Assembly (NCBI GenBank): GCA_016287875.1
Contig: JAEEXQ010000009.1
Span: 1 to 55,074 of the forward strand
Origin: Bacteroidales bacterium
GTDB lineage: Bacteria; Bacteroidota; Bacteroidia; Bacteroidales; UBA932
Length of the DNA stretch: 55,074 nt
Direction: 5' to 3'
Position 1 is the stretch's first letter. Each line of letters begins with the position of its first letter. Positions 16,959-26,003 of the stretch are shown here, one piece after another. The notes under the pieces are model-generated. The model was not told where the DNA came from and ran no database searches. It saw only the letters and a list, made by a program, of their open reading frames with translations. The position numbers and the translations under genes were made by a program.

Positions 16959-17543
16959 CTATCTTCTTCTTGATTTACCTACATCCTTAGGCTCTGCCTC
17001 GGAAATCTGAGGAGGCACGAGCTCCTTGATGGCCTTCTGATGCTCTTCGTCCAGGGCGGCGAACTTCTTTCCGAACTCCTTCATAGAAGCCTCGTCGCGA
17101 AGTTCGTTGACAGCTTTTACAAGCTCGTTCTGAACTGCGATGTAGACATCGTAGGTGGTTCCGCGGTCATTCTGCAGAGAGATGACGGCTTTGGTAACTT
17201 CGCGCGTGCCTATACCCTTGATTTCCTTAGGTTCCTTTGCAGGAAAGTTAGGATTGTCTGCAGGGTTGGTGACGATAAGCTTGACTTTATCCTTGAGTTG
17301 GCTGATGTCTATGGGGTCGGAACCGGCAAAAATTCTGTCAGCGGAGTTAATCCTCACAAGAATGATGTTGCGACGATTGACTTTCATGTCTTCGACCTTC
17401 TGCGAGGGATCAGGCATAGGGGGAAGACGACGGCTCAGACCTGTCTGGGTCCCCATCGTAGTAGTCATGAGGAAGTAGCAGAGCAGGAGGAAAGCGATAT
17501 CCGCCGTTGAACTTGAATTAATCGCGGGTGTTTTCTTTGCCAT
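16959..17543 (-). CDS. exbD: ExbD/TolR family biopolymer transporter (first copy)
   Basis: A 194-residue protein with the ExbD signature INSSSTADIAFLLLCYFLMTT (Asp in the membrane helix) and a long periplasmic domain. The C-terminal tail is Glu/Lys-rich and ends KDVGKSRRR. It is longer than the second copy and only distantly similar to it, so the two may form unequal subunits. It lies 6 bp after the preceding membrane-protein stop and 12 bp before the second exbD. Confidence 0.9.
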   Translation of the reverse strand: MAKKTPAINSSSTADIAFLLLCYFLMTTTMGTQTGLSRRLPPMPDPSQKVEDMKVNRRNIILVRINSADRIFAGSDPIDISQLKDKVKLIVTNPADNPNFPAKEPKEIKGIGTREVTKAVISLQNDRGTTYDVYIAVQNELVKAVNELRDEASMKEFGKKFAALDEEHQKAIKELVPPQISEAEPKDVGKSRRR

Positions 17544-17549
17544 AGTCCA

Positions 17550-17984
17550 TTAACCTTTTTTGTTCGTGATTGCGAGACGGATTTCGCCTACGATGATGGC
17601 AATGATTGCCGCAGCGCCTGCGAAATAGGTCAGGGACAGAATCGTATCGGTGAATTTAAGCATTGCCTGGCTAGGCTGATCCTGGTTCAGATCGATAGCC
17701 GGGGAGCCGGGTGCAATCAGATAGGCGATAAAGCAGATCACAGCAAAGATGCCAAGCCCGATGCCCATCTTGACGAGGGACTTGGGATTGTTCTTGATGC
17801 CGAGGATCAAGCCTACGATGACGACGGCTGCGATCGCGAGGCCTACCATGATGTAAGCCCAGAGGAGCAGGACGTCAACGTTGCCTTCTTTCCATCCTCC
17901 GACGAAGCCCATTACGAGAATGGCCACCGTCAAGACGATGAGAAGCACCATCGACCATTTGAATATCTTATTCAGGTTTTTCAT
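17550..17984 (-). CDS. Four-helix membrane protein of the ExbB/ExbD cluster
   Basis: A 144-residue protein with four hydrophobic segments (about 10-28, 38-62, 73-91, 115-136) and no recognised catalytic motif. It overlaps the exbB stop by 4 bp (ATGA) and precedes exbD. Its place in the cluster suggests an accessory subunit of the energy-transducing complex; this is inference from position only. Confidence 0.8.
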   Translation of the reverse strand: MKNLNKIFKWSMVLLIVLTVAILVMGFVGGWKEGNVDVLLLWAYIMVGLAIAAVVIVGLILGIKNNPKSLVKMGIGLGIFAVICFIAYLIAPGSPAIDLNQDQPSQAMLKFTDTILSLTYFAGAAAIIAIIVGEIRLAITNKKG

Positions 17985-18772
17985 TTCTTGTTCTCGTATT
18001 TGGTAAGGACATCGACGAGGCTGATGGAGCTGTCTTCCATATCGATGGTGATGCTCTCGATCTTGGCGAGGATGTAGTTGTAGAACACCTGGAGGATCAT
18101 AGCGACGATGAGACCTGCCACGGTGGTGATAAGGGCGACCTTCATACCGCCGGCAACGACGTTAGGGGAGATGTCACCTGCTTTCTCGATATCATCGAAT
18201 GCCTGGATCATACCGATAACGGTACCGAGGAATCCGAGTGAAGGGGCGATGGCGATGAAGAGGCTGATCCAGCTCAGACCGCTCTCGAGTTCGCTATTCT
18301 GGACGGAGCCGTAGGAAACGATGTTCTTCTCGACCACGTCGATGCCCTGATCGTAGTGCATCAGACCCTGATAGTAAATGCTTGCAACGGGTCCGCGGGC
18401 CTCACGGCAGACATCCTTGGCTTTCTCGATTCCACCCTCGGCAAGAGCTTTCTCGACATCGGCGATGAGCTTCTTGGTGTTGGTCTTGGAGAAGGAGAGG
18501 TAAAGGATACGCTCGATTGAAAGTGCAAGACCGAGGACGAGGCAGATGATGATGATGGACATGAATCCAGGACCACCCTGAATGAACTTGGTCTTGAGAG
18601 CCTGGGTGAGGGGAACCTCGGGTGCTGCTGCCGTCTCTGCAGGAGCGGCGGGAGCCTCAGCTACTTCTTCGGTAGCGGCCTGCTCGGGAGCCTCAGCTTC
18701 CTGTGCGGATGCAATGTTTGCAGTGAAAGCCATAAGGGCAGCTGCTGCAAGGATCATGAAAAACTTTTTCAT
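17981..18772 (-). CDS. exbB: MotA/TolQ/ExbB proton channel family protein
   Basis: A 263-residue protein starting with a signal-like segment and an Ala/Glu/Pro-rich stretch (residues 24-50). The ExbB core with three membrane segments follows. The conserved ISLFIAIAPSLGFLGTVIGMIQAF and ALITTVAGLIVAMI stretches identify the family. It forms the pentameric channel that, with ExbD, drives TonB-dependent transport. It is the first gene of the cluster, with a 75-nt leader after a TATTTTTG box. Confidence 0.93.
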   Translation of the reverse strand: MKKFFMILAAAALMAFTANIASAQEAEAPEQAATEEVAEAPAAPAETAAAPEVPLTQALKTKFIQGGPGFMSIIIICLVLGLALSIERILYLSFSKTNTKKLIADVEKALAEGGIEKAKDVCREARGPVASIYYQGLMHYDQGIDVVEKNIVSYGSVQNSELESGLSWISLFIAIAPSLGFLGTVIGMIQAFDDIEKAGDISPNVVAGGMKVALITTVAGLIVAMILQVFYNYILAKIESITIDMEDSSISLVDVLTKYENKK

Positions 18773-18847
18773 AACTGTTGTCTAGTGATTTAATTGATAA
18801 TTTTATTGATGTTATTTTTTTGTCTGAATAAAATCATCGCAATTTAG

Positions 18848-18855
18848 CAAAAATA
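18848..18855 (-). promoter_or_regulatory. -7 box TATTTTTG for the exbB operon
   Basis: CAAAAATA on the plus strand is TATTTTTG on the minus strand, 75 bp upstream of the exbB ATG. Confidence 0.45.
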
Positions 18856-18871
18856 ATTCATATGCCAATAC

Positions 18872-19909
18872 TTATTTTGATATTTCCCCTTTCAGGTTTT
18901 TTTCGAGCAAGCGCTTTACTTTTTCATTATCAGCGTGTTCGCCCATCAGATAAAACAGTTTGGCAAGTCCGCTTTCCGTGGTTATGTCGCCTCCGGACAC
19001 CACCCCCGCTTCCTTGAGGGATTTGCCCGTGGCATAAAGATTCATATTCACATCGCCTGCAAGGCACTGCGTGACATTGAGAATTATCTTTCCTTTGGCT
19101 GCGCTTTCCCGCACGATGTCGGTGAACCAGGGCTTTGAAATGGCGTTTCCCGAGCCGTAGGTCTCCAGTATGACTGCCCTTATGCCGTCCCCCAGCAGCA
19201 CGTTCCGGGCAACCTGGGAGGTGATTCCAGGATGTACCTTGAGTATGGCCACCCGGGTGTCGAGTTCGGTGTGTATGGAGAATGGTGCCGGGGATGCGGC
19301 GGGATAGCGTATCTCGGCCTTGTTGTAGCGTATGTTTATGCCGGCCTCGGCAAGAGGCGGGCAGTTGGGGGAGCGGAAGGCATCGAAAGCCGTGGCGTTC
19401 ACCTTCGTGGCGCGGTTCCCGCGTATCAGCTGGGAATTGAAGTAGATGGCTACTTCCGGCACCATCGCCCGGCCCTTGGAATCCTTGGCAGAAGCCACTT
19501 CTATCGCCGAAACCAGATTCTCCTTGCCATCGGTTCGGAGACTCCCCACGGGCAGCTGGCTCCCGGTGAAGATGACGGGTTTGGTCAGCGAATCCAGCAT
19601 GAAGCTCAGGGCCGAAGCCGAATATGCCATCGTGTCGGTGCCGTGCAGTACCACGAATCCGTCGTAATCGTCGTATTTCTCCTTGATCAGGCGGGCCAGT
19701 TCCTTCCACATCCCCGGCTCCACGTCGGAAGAGTCGATCAGCGGATCGAAGGTGTAGGAATCTATCTTGAAAGTGAATTTCCGCAGCTCCGGGACCTCGT
19801 TCAGTATTTCCTGGAAATCGAAGGGGACGAGCCCGTGCCCGCTGTCCTTCATTCCAATGGTGCCTCCCGTGTAGATCAGGAGTATGGCAGATTTGTCGCT
19901 GGTGGTCAT
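18872..19909 (-). CDS. ansA: Type I L-asparaginase (cytoplasmic)
   Basis: A 345-residue protein. The start is ATG 19909-19907 (MTTSDKSAIL), which overlaps the TatD stop by 4 bp; the frame stays open further upstream but there it only shadows tatD. Both catalytic threonines are visible: YTGGTIGM and HGTDTMAYSASAL (Thr-Asp-Thr); the SQLP segment is also present. No signal peptide is present, which fits type I enzymes that hydrolyse asparagine to aspartate in the cytoplasm. Third gene of the dprA-tatD operon. Confidence 0.93.
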   Translation of the reverse strand: MTTSDKSAILLIYTGGTIGMKDSGHGLVPFDFQEILNEVPELRKFTFKIDSYTFDPLIDSSDVEPGMWKELARLIKEKYDDYDGFVVLHGTDTMAYSASALSFMLDSLTKPVIFTGSQLPVGSLRTDGKENLVSAIEVASAKDSKGRAMVPEVAIYFNSQLIRGNRATKVNATAFDAFRSPNCPPLAEAGINIRYNKAEIRYPAASPAPFSIHTELDTRVAILKVHPGITSQVARNVLLGDGIRAVILETYGSGNAISKPWFTDIVRESAAKGKIILNVTQCLAGDVNMNLYATGKSLKEAGVVSGGDITTESGLAKLFYLMGEHADNEKVKRLLEKNLKGEISK

Positions 19910-20685
19910 ATTGCGAAGAGTTTCTTTGCGTTGTCGGTGGTGACGGCCGCAACCGTCTCTATGTCCAGGCCTTTCACCTCTGCTATCTTGGCAGCTATCA
20001 GGGGGATGTTGGCGCTTTCGTTGCGTGTGCCCCGCAGCGGCACGGGAGCCATATAGGGGGCGTCCGTTTCCAGCAGGATGCACTCCAGGGGAATCTCCCG
20101 CACGGTTTCCGGCAGGGAGGCTTTCTTGAAGGTGACTACTCCACCTATCCCCACGGACCAGTCCCCGTACTTGCGTATGCGGCGGAAGGTCTCGATACTG
20201 CCGCTGAAAGCGTGCAGGTTGCCCCTCAGGCCCAGGTGGCGGCAGGAGTCCAGGACTTCGAAGAAGTCGTCGGTGGCATCCCGCAGGTGTATGTTCACGG
20301 GCAGGCCCCAGGCGGCGGCCAGTTCGAACTGTATGCGCAGTACCTCCTTCTGCTCCTCGCGGAACTCCTTTCCGTAGTGATAGTCCAGGCCTATCTCCCC
20401 TATGGCTACAGCCCCCTTGCCCTTCCAGGCTTCCAGAGCGTCGATTTCGCGCTTCCATTCCTTCCCGACCGATTCCGGATGCACTCCCAGCATGGGATAG
20501 AGCACTCCGGGGTGCCGCCCTGCCGCAGCGTACATATCGTCGCGCTCGGCTATGCCTATGTCGGCCAGCAGCATCTTCTCCACGCCGGCGGCCAGGGCCC
20601 TCTCTACGAAAAGGTCCTGTTCTTCCCCGGGGAAGGCTTCGTCGGTGCAGTGGGTATGGGTGTCGATAAAGGTCATAATATGCAA
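19906..20685 (-). CDS. TatD family metal-dependent hydrolase
   Basis: A 259-residue amidohydrolase-fold protein with DTHTHC (first metal-binding histidines), GEIGLDYHY (bridging Glu), NIHLRDA, LHAFSGS and a late LLETDAPYM (catalytic Asp). TatD proteins are Mg-dependent 3'-5' DNases or related nucleases. The ATG at 20676 (MTFIDTHTH) is an equally good start. It lies 2 bp after the dprA stop. Confidence 0.93.
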   Translation of the reverse strand: MHIMTFIDTHTHCTDEAFPGEEQDLFVERALAAGVEKMLLADIGIAERDDMYAAAGRHPGVLYPMLGVHPESVGKEWKREIDALEAWKGKGAVAIGEIGLDYHYGKEFREEQKEVLRIQFELAAAWGLPVNIHLRDATDDFFEVLDSCRHLGLRGNLHAFSGSIETFRRIRKYGDWSVGIGGVVTFKKASLPETVREIPLECILLETDAPYMAPVPLRGTRNESANIPLIAAKIAEVKGLDIETVAAVTTDNAKKLFAI

Positions 20686-20687
20686 AG

Positions 20688-21857
20688 TTACGATTTTCTC
20701 TCATTGATGGTACACCGTCCCATCAGGTCCAGGCAGATGAATCCGTCGGATTCAAGCATGGTGGCGGTGCGGGCGACTTCGTTGTAGGGCTGGCCGCTCC
20801 GTATGCACAGCTCTTCGAGGTCTATCCCGCGCTCCTCCCTTATCAGCTCCGCGATCCTAAGCATCTGGTTCAGCCCTATGGTGTCCAGCCGGCCGGAATA
20901 GCAGGTGTTGAGGCGGGAGATCAGATCCTCCTTCTTCCGCAGCCTGTATCTCCCCAGGCCCAGCTGCTCGCCTATGCCGGAGAGCCCCGTCACCGCTTCC
21001 GCCACCCCTTCGCGGATAAGGCTGTTGCATCCGGCCGAGCGAATGTCGTCCACCCTCCCCGGAAGGGCGAAGACCTGGCGCCCGTAACCATCTGCCAGCC
21101 TGCAGGTTATCAATCCTCCTCCCTTGGCCTTCGACTCTATCAGCAGGGTGCTCTGCGCGAGCCCGGCGATTATCCTGTTCCGCCGGATGAAAGTGAAGGC
21201 TACGGGGGATGTCCGCAGGGGATAGTCGGTCACCAGGGCGCTGCCTTTGGACCCTATGATGCGCTCGGCGATCTGGCGGTGGGCTGCTGGGTAGATTCCG
21301 TCTATCCCGCAGGGCAGCACCGCGATGGTCCGAAGGCCCTTTTCCAGGGCGCTGAGATGCGCGTTTATATCCACTCCGAAGGCCAGCCCGCTGATGATTG
21401 CCGGGCGTGCCGGGGCCTGTGAACAGGCATCTACTATCTTCCTTGTCCATTCCCTCCCGTAAGGGGAGATGTCCCTGGTGCCCACGACGGCTATCGCGGG
21501 CCCGTCGGCGAAGAATTCTTCCGGGGGAGAGGAGGCCCTGTAATACAGGCCGGCTGGGCAGTCCTGGCACTCTTTCAGTGCCGCGGGAAAAGCAGCCTCG
21601 GTGCTGGCGACATATCCCCAGCCCCTCCTCTCCAGTTCCTCCAGCTCGGCTTCCGCCTCCCGCAGCACCTGGGCCGACACCATCCCCCTGTATTTGCTGC
21701 CCGGGCCCAGCAGACCGTCGATTTCCTCGGTGCTGAGGTCGAAGATGGCGGCGGCGGACCCCAGCCGGGAAATCAGCCCCGTAACATACAGTGGTTCATA
21801 CCCGAAAACCTTCCCAAGCGCGATAGCGCAAATCCTTTCTATCCTGATGTCTTCCAT
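20688..21857 (-). CDS. dprA: DNA-processing protein DprA
   Basis: A 389-residue protein: N-terminal helix-hairpin-helix-like region (to about 80), then the Rossmann-like DprA domain. Typical stretches are AIAVVGTRDISPYG, IISGLAFGVDINAH, AVLPCGIDGIYPAAH and FIRRNRIIAGLA. A C-terminal winged helix (DLEELCIRSGQPYNEVARTA) follows. DprA binds single-stranded DNA and loads RecA during natural transformation. First gene of dprA-tatD-asparaginase. Confidence 0.95.
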   Translation of the reverse strand: MEDIRIERICAIALGKVFGYEPLYVTGLISRLGSAAAIFDLSTEEIDGLLGPGSKYRGMVSAQVLREAEAELEELERRGWGYVASTEAAFPAALKECQDCPAGLYYRASSPPEEFFADGPAIAVVGTRDISPYGREWTRKIVDACSQAPARPAIISGLAFGVDINAHLSALEKGLRTIAVLPCGIDGIYPAAHRQIAERIIGSKGSALVTDYPLRTSPVAFTFIRRNRIIAGLAQSTLLIESKAKGGGLITCRLADGYGRQVFALPGRVDDIRSAGCNSLIREGVAEAVTGLSGIGEQLGLGRYRLRKKEDLISRLNTCYSGRLDTIGLNQMLRIAELIREERGIDLEELCIRSGQPYNEVARTATMLESDGFICLDLMGRCTINERKS

Positions 21858-21870
21858 GCTCCCAAGGTAT

Positions 21871-21908
21871 GAAAAAACAAAATACCCACGGGGGTAGAAT
21901 CCGTGGGT
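21871..21908 (-). terminator. Intrinsic terminator of queA
   Basis: On the minus strand ACCCACGG pairs with CCGTGGGT around a 9-nt loop, followed by ATTTTGTTTTTT. It sits 28 bp after the queA stop and just before dprA. Confidence 0.8.
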
Positions 21909-21936
21909 AAAAACAGAAATTTAAGTTTGGATAGTC

Positions 21937-22986
21937 TCAAACAATCAGAAGGGCGTCCCCGTAAGGGCCGAAACGGTAACCTTCCTTGAGGGCCACCTCG
22001 TAGGCGTTCATCACGTTCTGATATCCTCCGAACGCGGCTACGCACATAAGCATCGTGGATTCCGGACGGTGGAAGTTCGACACGAAAGCGTCGGGAATCG
22101 AGAAGGTGTAGGGAGGGAAGATGAATTTGTTGGTCCAGATGTCGTTGGCCTTCACTTCGTTGGTGGTGGTTACATAGGTCTCCAGGGCGCGGGCCACGGT
22201 GACGCCTACGGCAAGTATCTTGTGCCCTGCCTTCTTGGCGGCGTTGATCTTTGCGGCGGATTCCTCCGAAATGATCATCCTCTCCCCGTCCATGCGGTGC
22301 TTGGAAAGATCTTCCACGTCCACCCTGCGGAAATGACCTATGCCCATATGTACGGTTATGAAAGTCTTGTCGATGTCGGCAAGTATCATCCTGTTGAAAA
22401 GCTCGCGGCTGAAATGCAGGCCGGCGGCGGGAGCGGAAACCGCGCCCTCGTGCTCGGCGAAGATGGTCTGGAAGTTCTCGGCATCCTCGGGGGTAGGATC
22501 CTCCTTCACCCATTCGGGCACGGGAGTCTTACCGAGCGCGAAAAGGTTGGCCTTGAACTCGTCGTACGGCCCGTCGTACAGGAAACGCAGGGTCCTTCCG
22601 CGGGAAGTGGTGTTGTCGATGACCTCGGCAACCATGCTTTCGTCTTCTCCGAAATAGAGCTTGTTGCCTATACGTATCTTGCGGGCAGGCTCCACGATTA
22701 CATCCCAAAGCTTCTGCTCCTTGTTGAGCTCGCGCAGCAGGAAGACCATAATGTCGGCGCCCGTCTTCTCTTTCTTACCGAGAAGCTTGGCAGGGAAGAC
22801 CTTGGTGTCGTTAAGCACGAAAAGGTCCCCTTTTCCGAAATAGTCGATGATGTCCTTGAATTGACGGTGTTCGATTTCCCCGCTGCTCTTATGCAGCACC
22901 ATAAGCTTGCATTCGTCCCTCCAGCGCACGGGTTCGGTAGCGATCCTGTCTTTGGGGAGGTCGAATTTGAATTGAGATAGTTTCAT
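21937..22986 (-). CDS. queA: tRNA preQ1(34) S-adenosylmethionine ribosyltransferase-isomerase
   Basis: A 349-residue protein with the QueA pattern throughout: FVLNDTKVFPAKLLGKK, PAAGLHFSRELFNRM, THVGIGHFR-like VHMGIGHFRRVDVEDL, and FIFPPYTF. It transfers the ribosyl part of SAM to preQ1 in tRNA to form epoxyqueuosine. No other queuosine gene is nearby. It stands alone between the NUDIX gene and a terminator. Confidence 0.95.
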   Translation of the reverse strand: MKLSQFKFDLPKDRIATEPVRWRDECKLMVLHKSSGEIEHRQFKDIIDYFGKGDLFVLNDTKVFPAKLLGKKEKTGADIMVFLLRELNKEQKLWDVIVEPARKIRIGNKLYFGEDESMVAEVIDNTTSRGRTLRFLYDGPYDEFKANLFALGKTPVPEWVKEDPTPEDAENFQTIFAEHEGAVSAPAAGLHFSRELFNRMILADIDKTFITVHMGIGHFRRVDVEDLSKHRMDGERMIISEESAAKINAAKKAGHKILAVGVTVARALETYVTTTNEVKANDIWTNKFIFPPYTFSIPDAFVSNFHRPESTMLMCVAAFGGYQNVMNAYEVALKEGYRFGPYGDALLIV

Positions 22987-23055
22987 TGTCCAGCGAATAA
23001 AAAGCTATTATTATACGCCGGAAACGGGCTAAAAGTTTCAGGGGTAAGGAAATAT

Positions 23056-23667
23056 TTACACTTTTGCCTCGCGGAAGACCTCCTGGATGGAAGGGTAAGT
23101 GTCCGCCAGGAAAGCCGGCAGGCTGGATTTCGCCACCCATCCCGCCTTGGTGATGTCTTCCTCCCGCTGTGGTGCCAGGTCCACCGGATCGGTGTAGAGC
23201 ATATCGTACCACCAAGTGTGTTTCAGATGCCAGATTCCGTCCCTCAGATAGCAGTGGTCGGTGACGCAGATGAGGTCCCTGAGCTCGAGCTTGTCCACCC
23301 CGGTCTCCTCCTGCACCTCGCGCAGGGCGGTGACGCGTATGTCTTCTCCGTCCTCCTGATGCCCTTTGGGCAGGTCCCAGAGCCCGTTCCTTTTTATGAG
23401 CAGGTAGTCCCCGCGGCGGTTGCTCACCAATCCGCCGGCGGCATTCACCTCCTTGAATTCGGCGCAGAGGCGGTGATACACCTTGTCGGTATCGGCCGCC
23501 GGGATGTAGATGCGGCTGAGTTCCTTGCTGGACTCGAACATCAGCACCAGGGTGTGCACGTCTATCCTTTCGCCAAGGTGGAATTCCACGGCGTTGGGGT
23601 CGGCGAGGGCCTGGTCCCCGGGCTCGCAGATTATGATGCAGCGCTTTTCGAAGTATATCCTGTGCAT
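23056..23667 (-). CDS. NUDIX hydrolase
   Basis: A 203-residue protein counted from the ATG at 23667 (MHRIYFEKRC); a further in-frame ATG at 23700 would put the start beyond the probable promoter region. The NUDIX box is GHQEDGEDIRVTALREVQEE (Gx5Ex7REVQEE), followed by TGV. The N-terminal 70 residues are a separate extension seen in Bacteroidota homologues. It hydrolyses a nucleoside diphosphate linked to another moiety; the substrate is unknown. Confidence 0.88.
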   Translation of the reverse strand: MHRIYFEKRCIIICEPGDQALADPNAVEFHLGERIDVHTLVLMFESSKELSRIYIPAADTDKVYHRLCAEFKEVNAAGGLVSNRRGDYLLIKRNGLWDLPKGHQEDGEDIRVTALREVQEETGVDKLELRDLICVTDHCYLRDGIWHLKHTWWYDMLYTDPVDLAPQREEDITKAGWVAKSSLPAFLADTYPSIQEVFREAKV

Positions 23668-23679
23668 ATAAAAAATCGC

Positions 23680-23687
23680 TATCTTTG
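23680..23687 (+). promoter_or_regulatory. -7 box TATCTTTG
   Basis: Exact TAnnTTTG match 32 bp upstream of the SRPBCC gene ATG, in the divergent region with the NUDIX gene. Confidence 0.5.
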
Positions 23688-23719
23688 CGGTAGATTGCAA
23701 ATTTAGGAAAAATTACGCT

Positions 23720-24118
23720 ATGAGCGCACAATACAGCAGCAAACACGGTATCGTCTCGCGCCCTCAGGCGGAGCTGTATATGGCTTTCACCGATATGAGG
23801 AATTTCCTGGCCATGATGCCCGAGGACAAGAAACAGGGCGTGACGGCCGATTACGATACCATCAGCGCGACGGTGCAAGGCTTTACCATAGGAGTGAAGG
23901 TCACGCGTCGCGAACCCTATAATTATATAGAGCTTCAGGACGACGGGGCCCCGTTCAAATTTATGGTCTCGCTGCATTTCGATCCTGCCGACGATCCTCT
24001 CAAATGCGACTTCCACATCGATCTTCTCGCGGATCTCAACCTGATGATGAAGATGATGATAGGCAACAGGATCCAGGAGGGGCTCGACAAGATAGTGGAC
24101 GGCCTTACCAAGATCTGA
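23720..24118 (+). CDS. SRPBCC-fold small protein
   Basis: A 132-residue protein whose pattern (SRPQAELYMAFTDMRNFLAMMPED near the start, a central TVQGFTIGVKVTRREP strand pair and a long C-terminal helix rich in Met/Leu) fits the START/SRPBCC helix-grip fold. Ligand and role are unknown. Its stop overlaps the start of the rRNA methyltransferase gene by one base (TGATG), so the two are translationally coupled. Confidence 0.78.
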   Translation: MSAQYSSKHGIVSRPQAELYMAFTDMRNFLAMMPEDKKQGVTADYDTISATVQGFTIGVKVTRREPYNYIELQDDGAPFKFMVSLHFDPADDPLKCDFHIDLLADLNLMMKMMIGNRIQEGLDKIVDGLTKI

Positions 24119-25182
24119 TGGCAGGAGCTTCTACGTCCATAAGGCTTAACCCTTTCAAGGGTTGCGATGGCCCGGAGGGTACCCCGGTGCCGTGGAGCCC
24201 TTACGGACGGATGCTCGCAGAGCGCCCGAATTTCACCCTAGACCCCCTCTTCCACGCCGGCTGCTATTATGTGCAGGACAGCAGCGCGATGTTCGTGGGC
24301 CATCTCTTCCGCAAATATGCGGAATCACCTTTCCGCGTACTCGACCTCTGTGCCGCCCCCGGAGGCAAGACCACCGACCTGGCGGCGTCGCTCCGCGAAG
24401 CCTGCGGCGCTTCTTTCGAACTCACGGCCAACGAGGTGATGAAGGCCAGGGTATCCGTGCTCGCCGACAACGTGGGCGTATGGGGGGACCCGAACGTGAA
24501 GGTTACCAGCGCCGATCCTGCGGTGATAGGCCGGCTGATGAAAGGCTACTACGATGTGATAGTGGCGGATGTGCCCTGCAGCGGGGAAGGTATGTTCCGC
24601 AAGGACCCGCGCGCCGTGGCGGAATGGTCGCCGGAGCTTCCGCAAATCTGCGCTGCCCGCCAGCGCCGCATACTGGCCGACGTATGGCCGGCCCTTAAAG
24701 AAGGAGGGCTGCTGATATATTCCACCTGCACCTACGAGGACTGCGAGAACGACTCCAACCTGGAATGGGCCGCCCGCGAGCTGGGCGGCGACATCATCCA
24801 TCCGGAAGATGAATTCCCTCAGTACGGGGTGCGCCTCACCCGTTGCGGAAGTTTGCTGAAGGCCGGAGAAGTCCCTGGCGAAGGCCAGTGGGCCGGTGCC
24901 CTGCGCAAGACCTCGTCCGCCCCCTCCGCCCGCTGCAATATTTCCGACCTGAGGCCGCTGGAGAGCCGTCTGCAGCTATTCGATGAAAAAATTCCCAGAG
25001 TGGAACTGGATTTGCAGCAAGCGCTGCGGTATCTGCACAGGGACTCGCTCTTCCTGCCGGATGCTCCGAAGGGTATGCTGGTGGTCTGCTACCGGCAGCA
25101 TCCTCTGGGCTTTGCCAAGAACCTTGGGACCAGATGCAATAATCTCTATCCCAAGAGCCGCAGAATACAAATGGACGTATGA
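24118..25182 (+). CDS. RsmF-type rRNA (cytosine-5-)-methyltransferase
   Basis: The ATG at 24118 directly follows the SRPBCC stop; the open frame upstream is only a shadow of that gene. The 354-residue protein has SAM motif I LDLCAAPGGKTTDLA and both catalytic cysteines of the NSUN/RsmF family (VADVPCSGEGMFRK and STCTYEDCEN). The C-terminal region ends with LGFAKNLGTRCNNLYPK. It methylates a cytosine in rRNA. Compared with relatives, the N-terminal helical region before SIRLNPFKG seems to be missing about 25-30 residues. Confidence 0.9.
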   Translation: MAGASTSIRLNPFKGCDGPEGTPVPWSPYGRMLAERPNFTLDPLFHAGCYYVQDSSAMFVGHLFRKYAESPFRVLDLCAAPGGKTTDLAASLREACGASFELTANEVMKARVSVLADNVGVWGDPNVKVTSADPAVIGRLMKGYYDVIVADVPCSGEGMFRKDPRAVAEWSPELPQICAARQRRILADVWPALKEGGLLIYSTCTYEDCENDSNLEWAARELGGDIIHPEDEFPQYGVRLTRCGSLLKAGEVPGEGQWAGALRKTSSAPSARCNISDLRPLESRLQLFDEKIPRVELDLQQALRYLHRDSLFLPDAPKGMLVVCYRQHPLGFAKNLGTRCNNLYPKSRRIQMDV

Positions 25183-25997
25183 AAAGAATCATAAGCATAA
25201 TGCTTTGCTGCTGCTGCCTTACCGCAATGGGGCAGAGCGCTGAGCAATTCAAGGAGAAGTATGACAGGCAGGTGCGCCTGACAGGCCAGGATGGCGTGGG
25301 TGTGGAATACATCCTCGAGAAGTGGGGAGAGGCCTACCCCGACGACTGTGAAATGCTGGAGGGGAAATACAAATACTATTTCGTGAAATCCAAGTCCGAG
25401 CAGATACAGGCCATCGATGCCGAGCGCTATCTGGGCGAGAAGCCCGTGCTCAGCCTCAAGGATTCCCTGGGGAAGAAGGTGAACTATTTCATGGTTCCCC
25501 AGTATGACGATTCCCTCTTCCTTATCAGCCAGAAATGCATCGACAGGGCCATAGAGCTCTCTCCCGAGGCCCTGATCTACCGTTTCGACAAGATTACCGC
25601 CCTGGCTTCCTACGAAAAGGAAAGCCCCGATATGGCGGCCACCGCGATGCTCGACCTCATAGATTACGACGCATCCGCCCACCCCGCCTGGACCTATGCC
25701 GGCGCCGAGGTGCCGCGCGAGGATTTCATCTCCGCGGTGCAGGAATACTGCTATATGTTCTACCACATTGGCAGCCCCAGTTCCTACGAATCCTTCCGTA
25801 CCCTCTCCGAAAGGATGCTGAAGAAGGATCCCAAGAATACCGTGTTCCTGAACAACCTGGGAGCCTACTGGCAAGTGGCCCGCCGCGACGACAAGAAGGC
25901 AGCCAAGTACTACAAGAAAGTGCTGAAGCTCAATCCCGGTGACGAGTCGGCAAGCTCCAACCTCAAGATTATCGAAAGAAACAAACACAAAAAATAG
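25179..25997 (+). CDS. Secreted TPR-like protein
   Basis: A 272-residue protein with a signal peptide (ISIMLCCCCLTAMGQS, unusually with four consecutive Cys). An alpha-helical body follows, ending in a recognisable TPR (FLNNLGAYWQVARRDDKKAA, then YYKKVLKLNPGDESA). TPRs mediate protein contacts in the periplasm; the partner is unknown. It overlaps the methyltransferase gene by ATGA and precedes the M13 peptidase by 6 bp. Confidence 0.82.
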   Translation: MKRIISIMLCCCCLTAMGQSAEQFKEKYDRQVRLTGQDGVGVEYILEKWGEAYPDDCEMLEGKYKYYFVKSKSEQIQAIDAERYLGEKPVLSLKDSLGKKVNYFMVPQYDDSLFLISQKCIDRAIELSPEALIYRFDKITALASYEKESPDMAATAMLDLIDYDASAHPAWTYAGAEVPREDFISAVQEYCYMFYHIGSPSSYESFRTLSERMLKKDPKNTVFLNNLGAYWQVARRDDKKAAKYYKKVLKLNPGDESASSNLKIIERNKHKK

Positions 25998-26003
25998 AGA
26001 AGT

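Noticed and set aside
19910..20704. The asparaginase frame stays open far upstream, which would give a 610-residue fusion
   Set aside because: The upstream part is the out-of-frame shadow of tatD; the ATG at 19909 with an ATGA overlap is the natural start.
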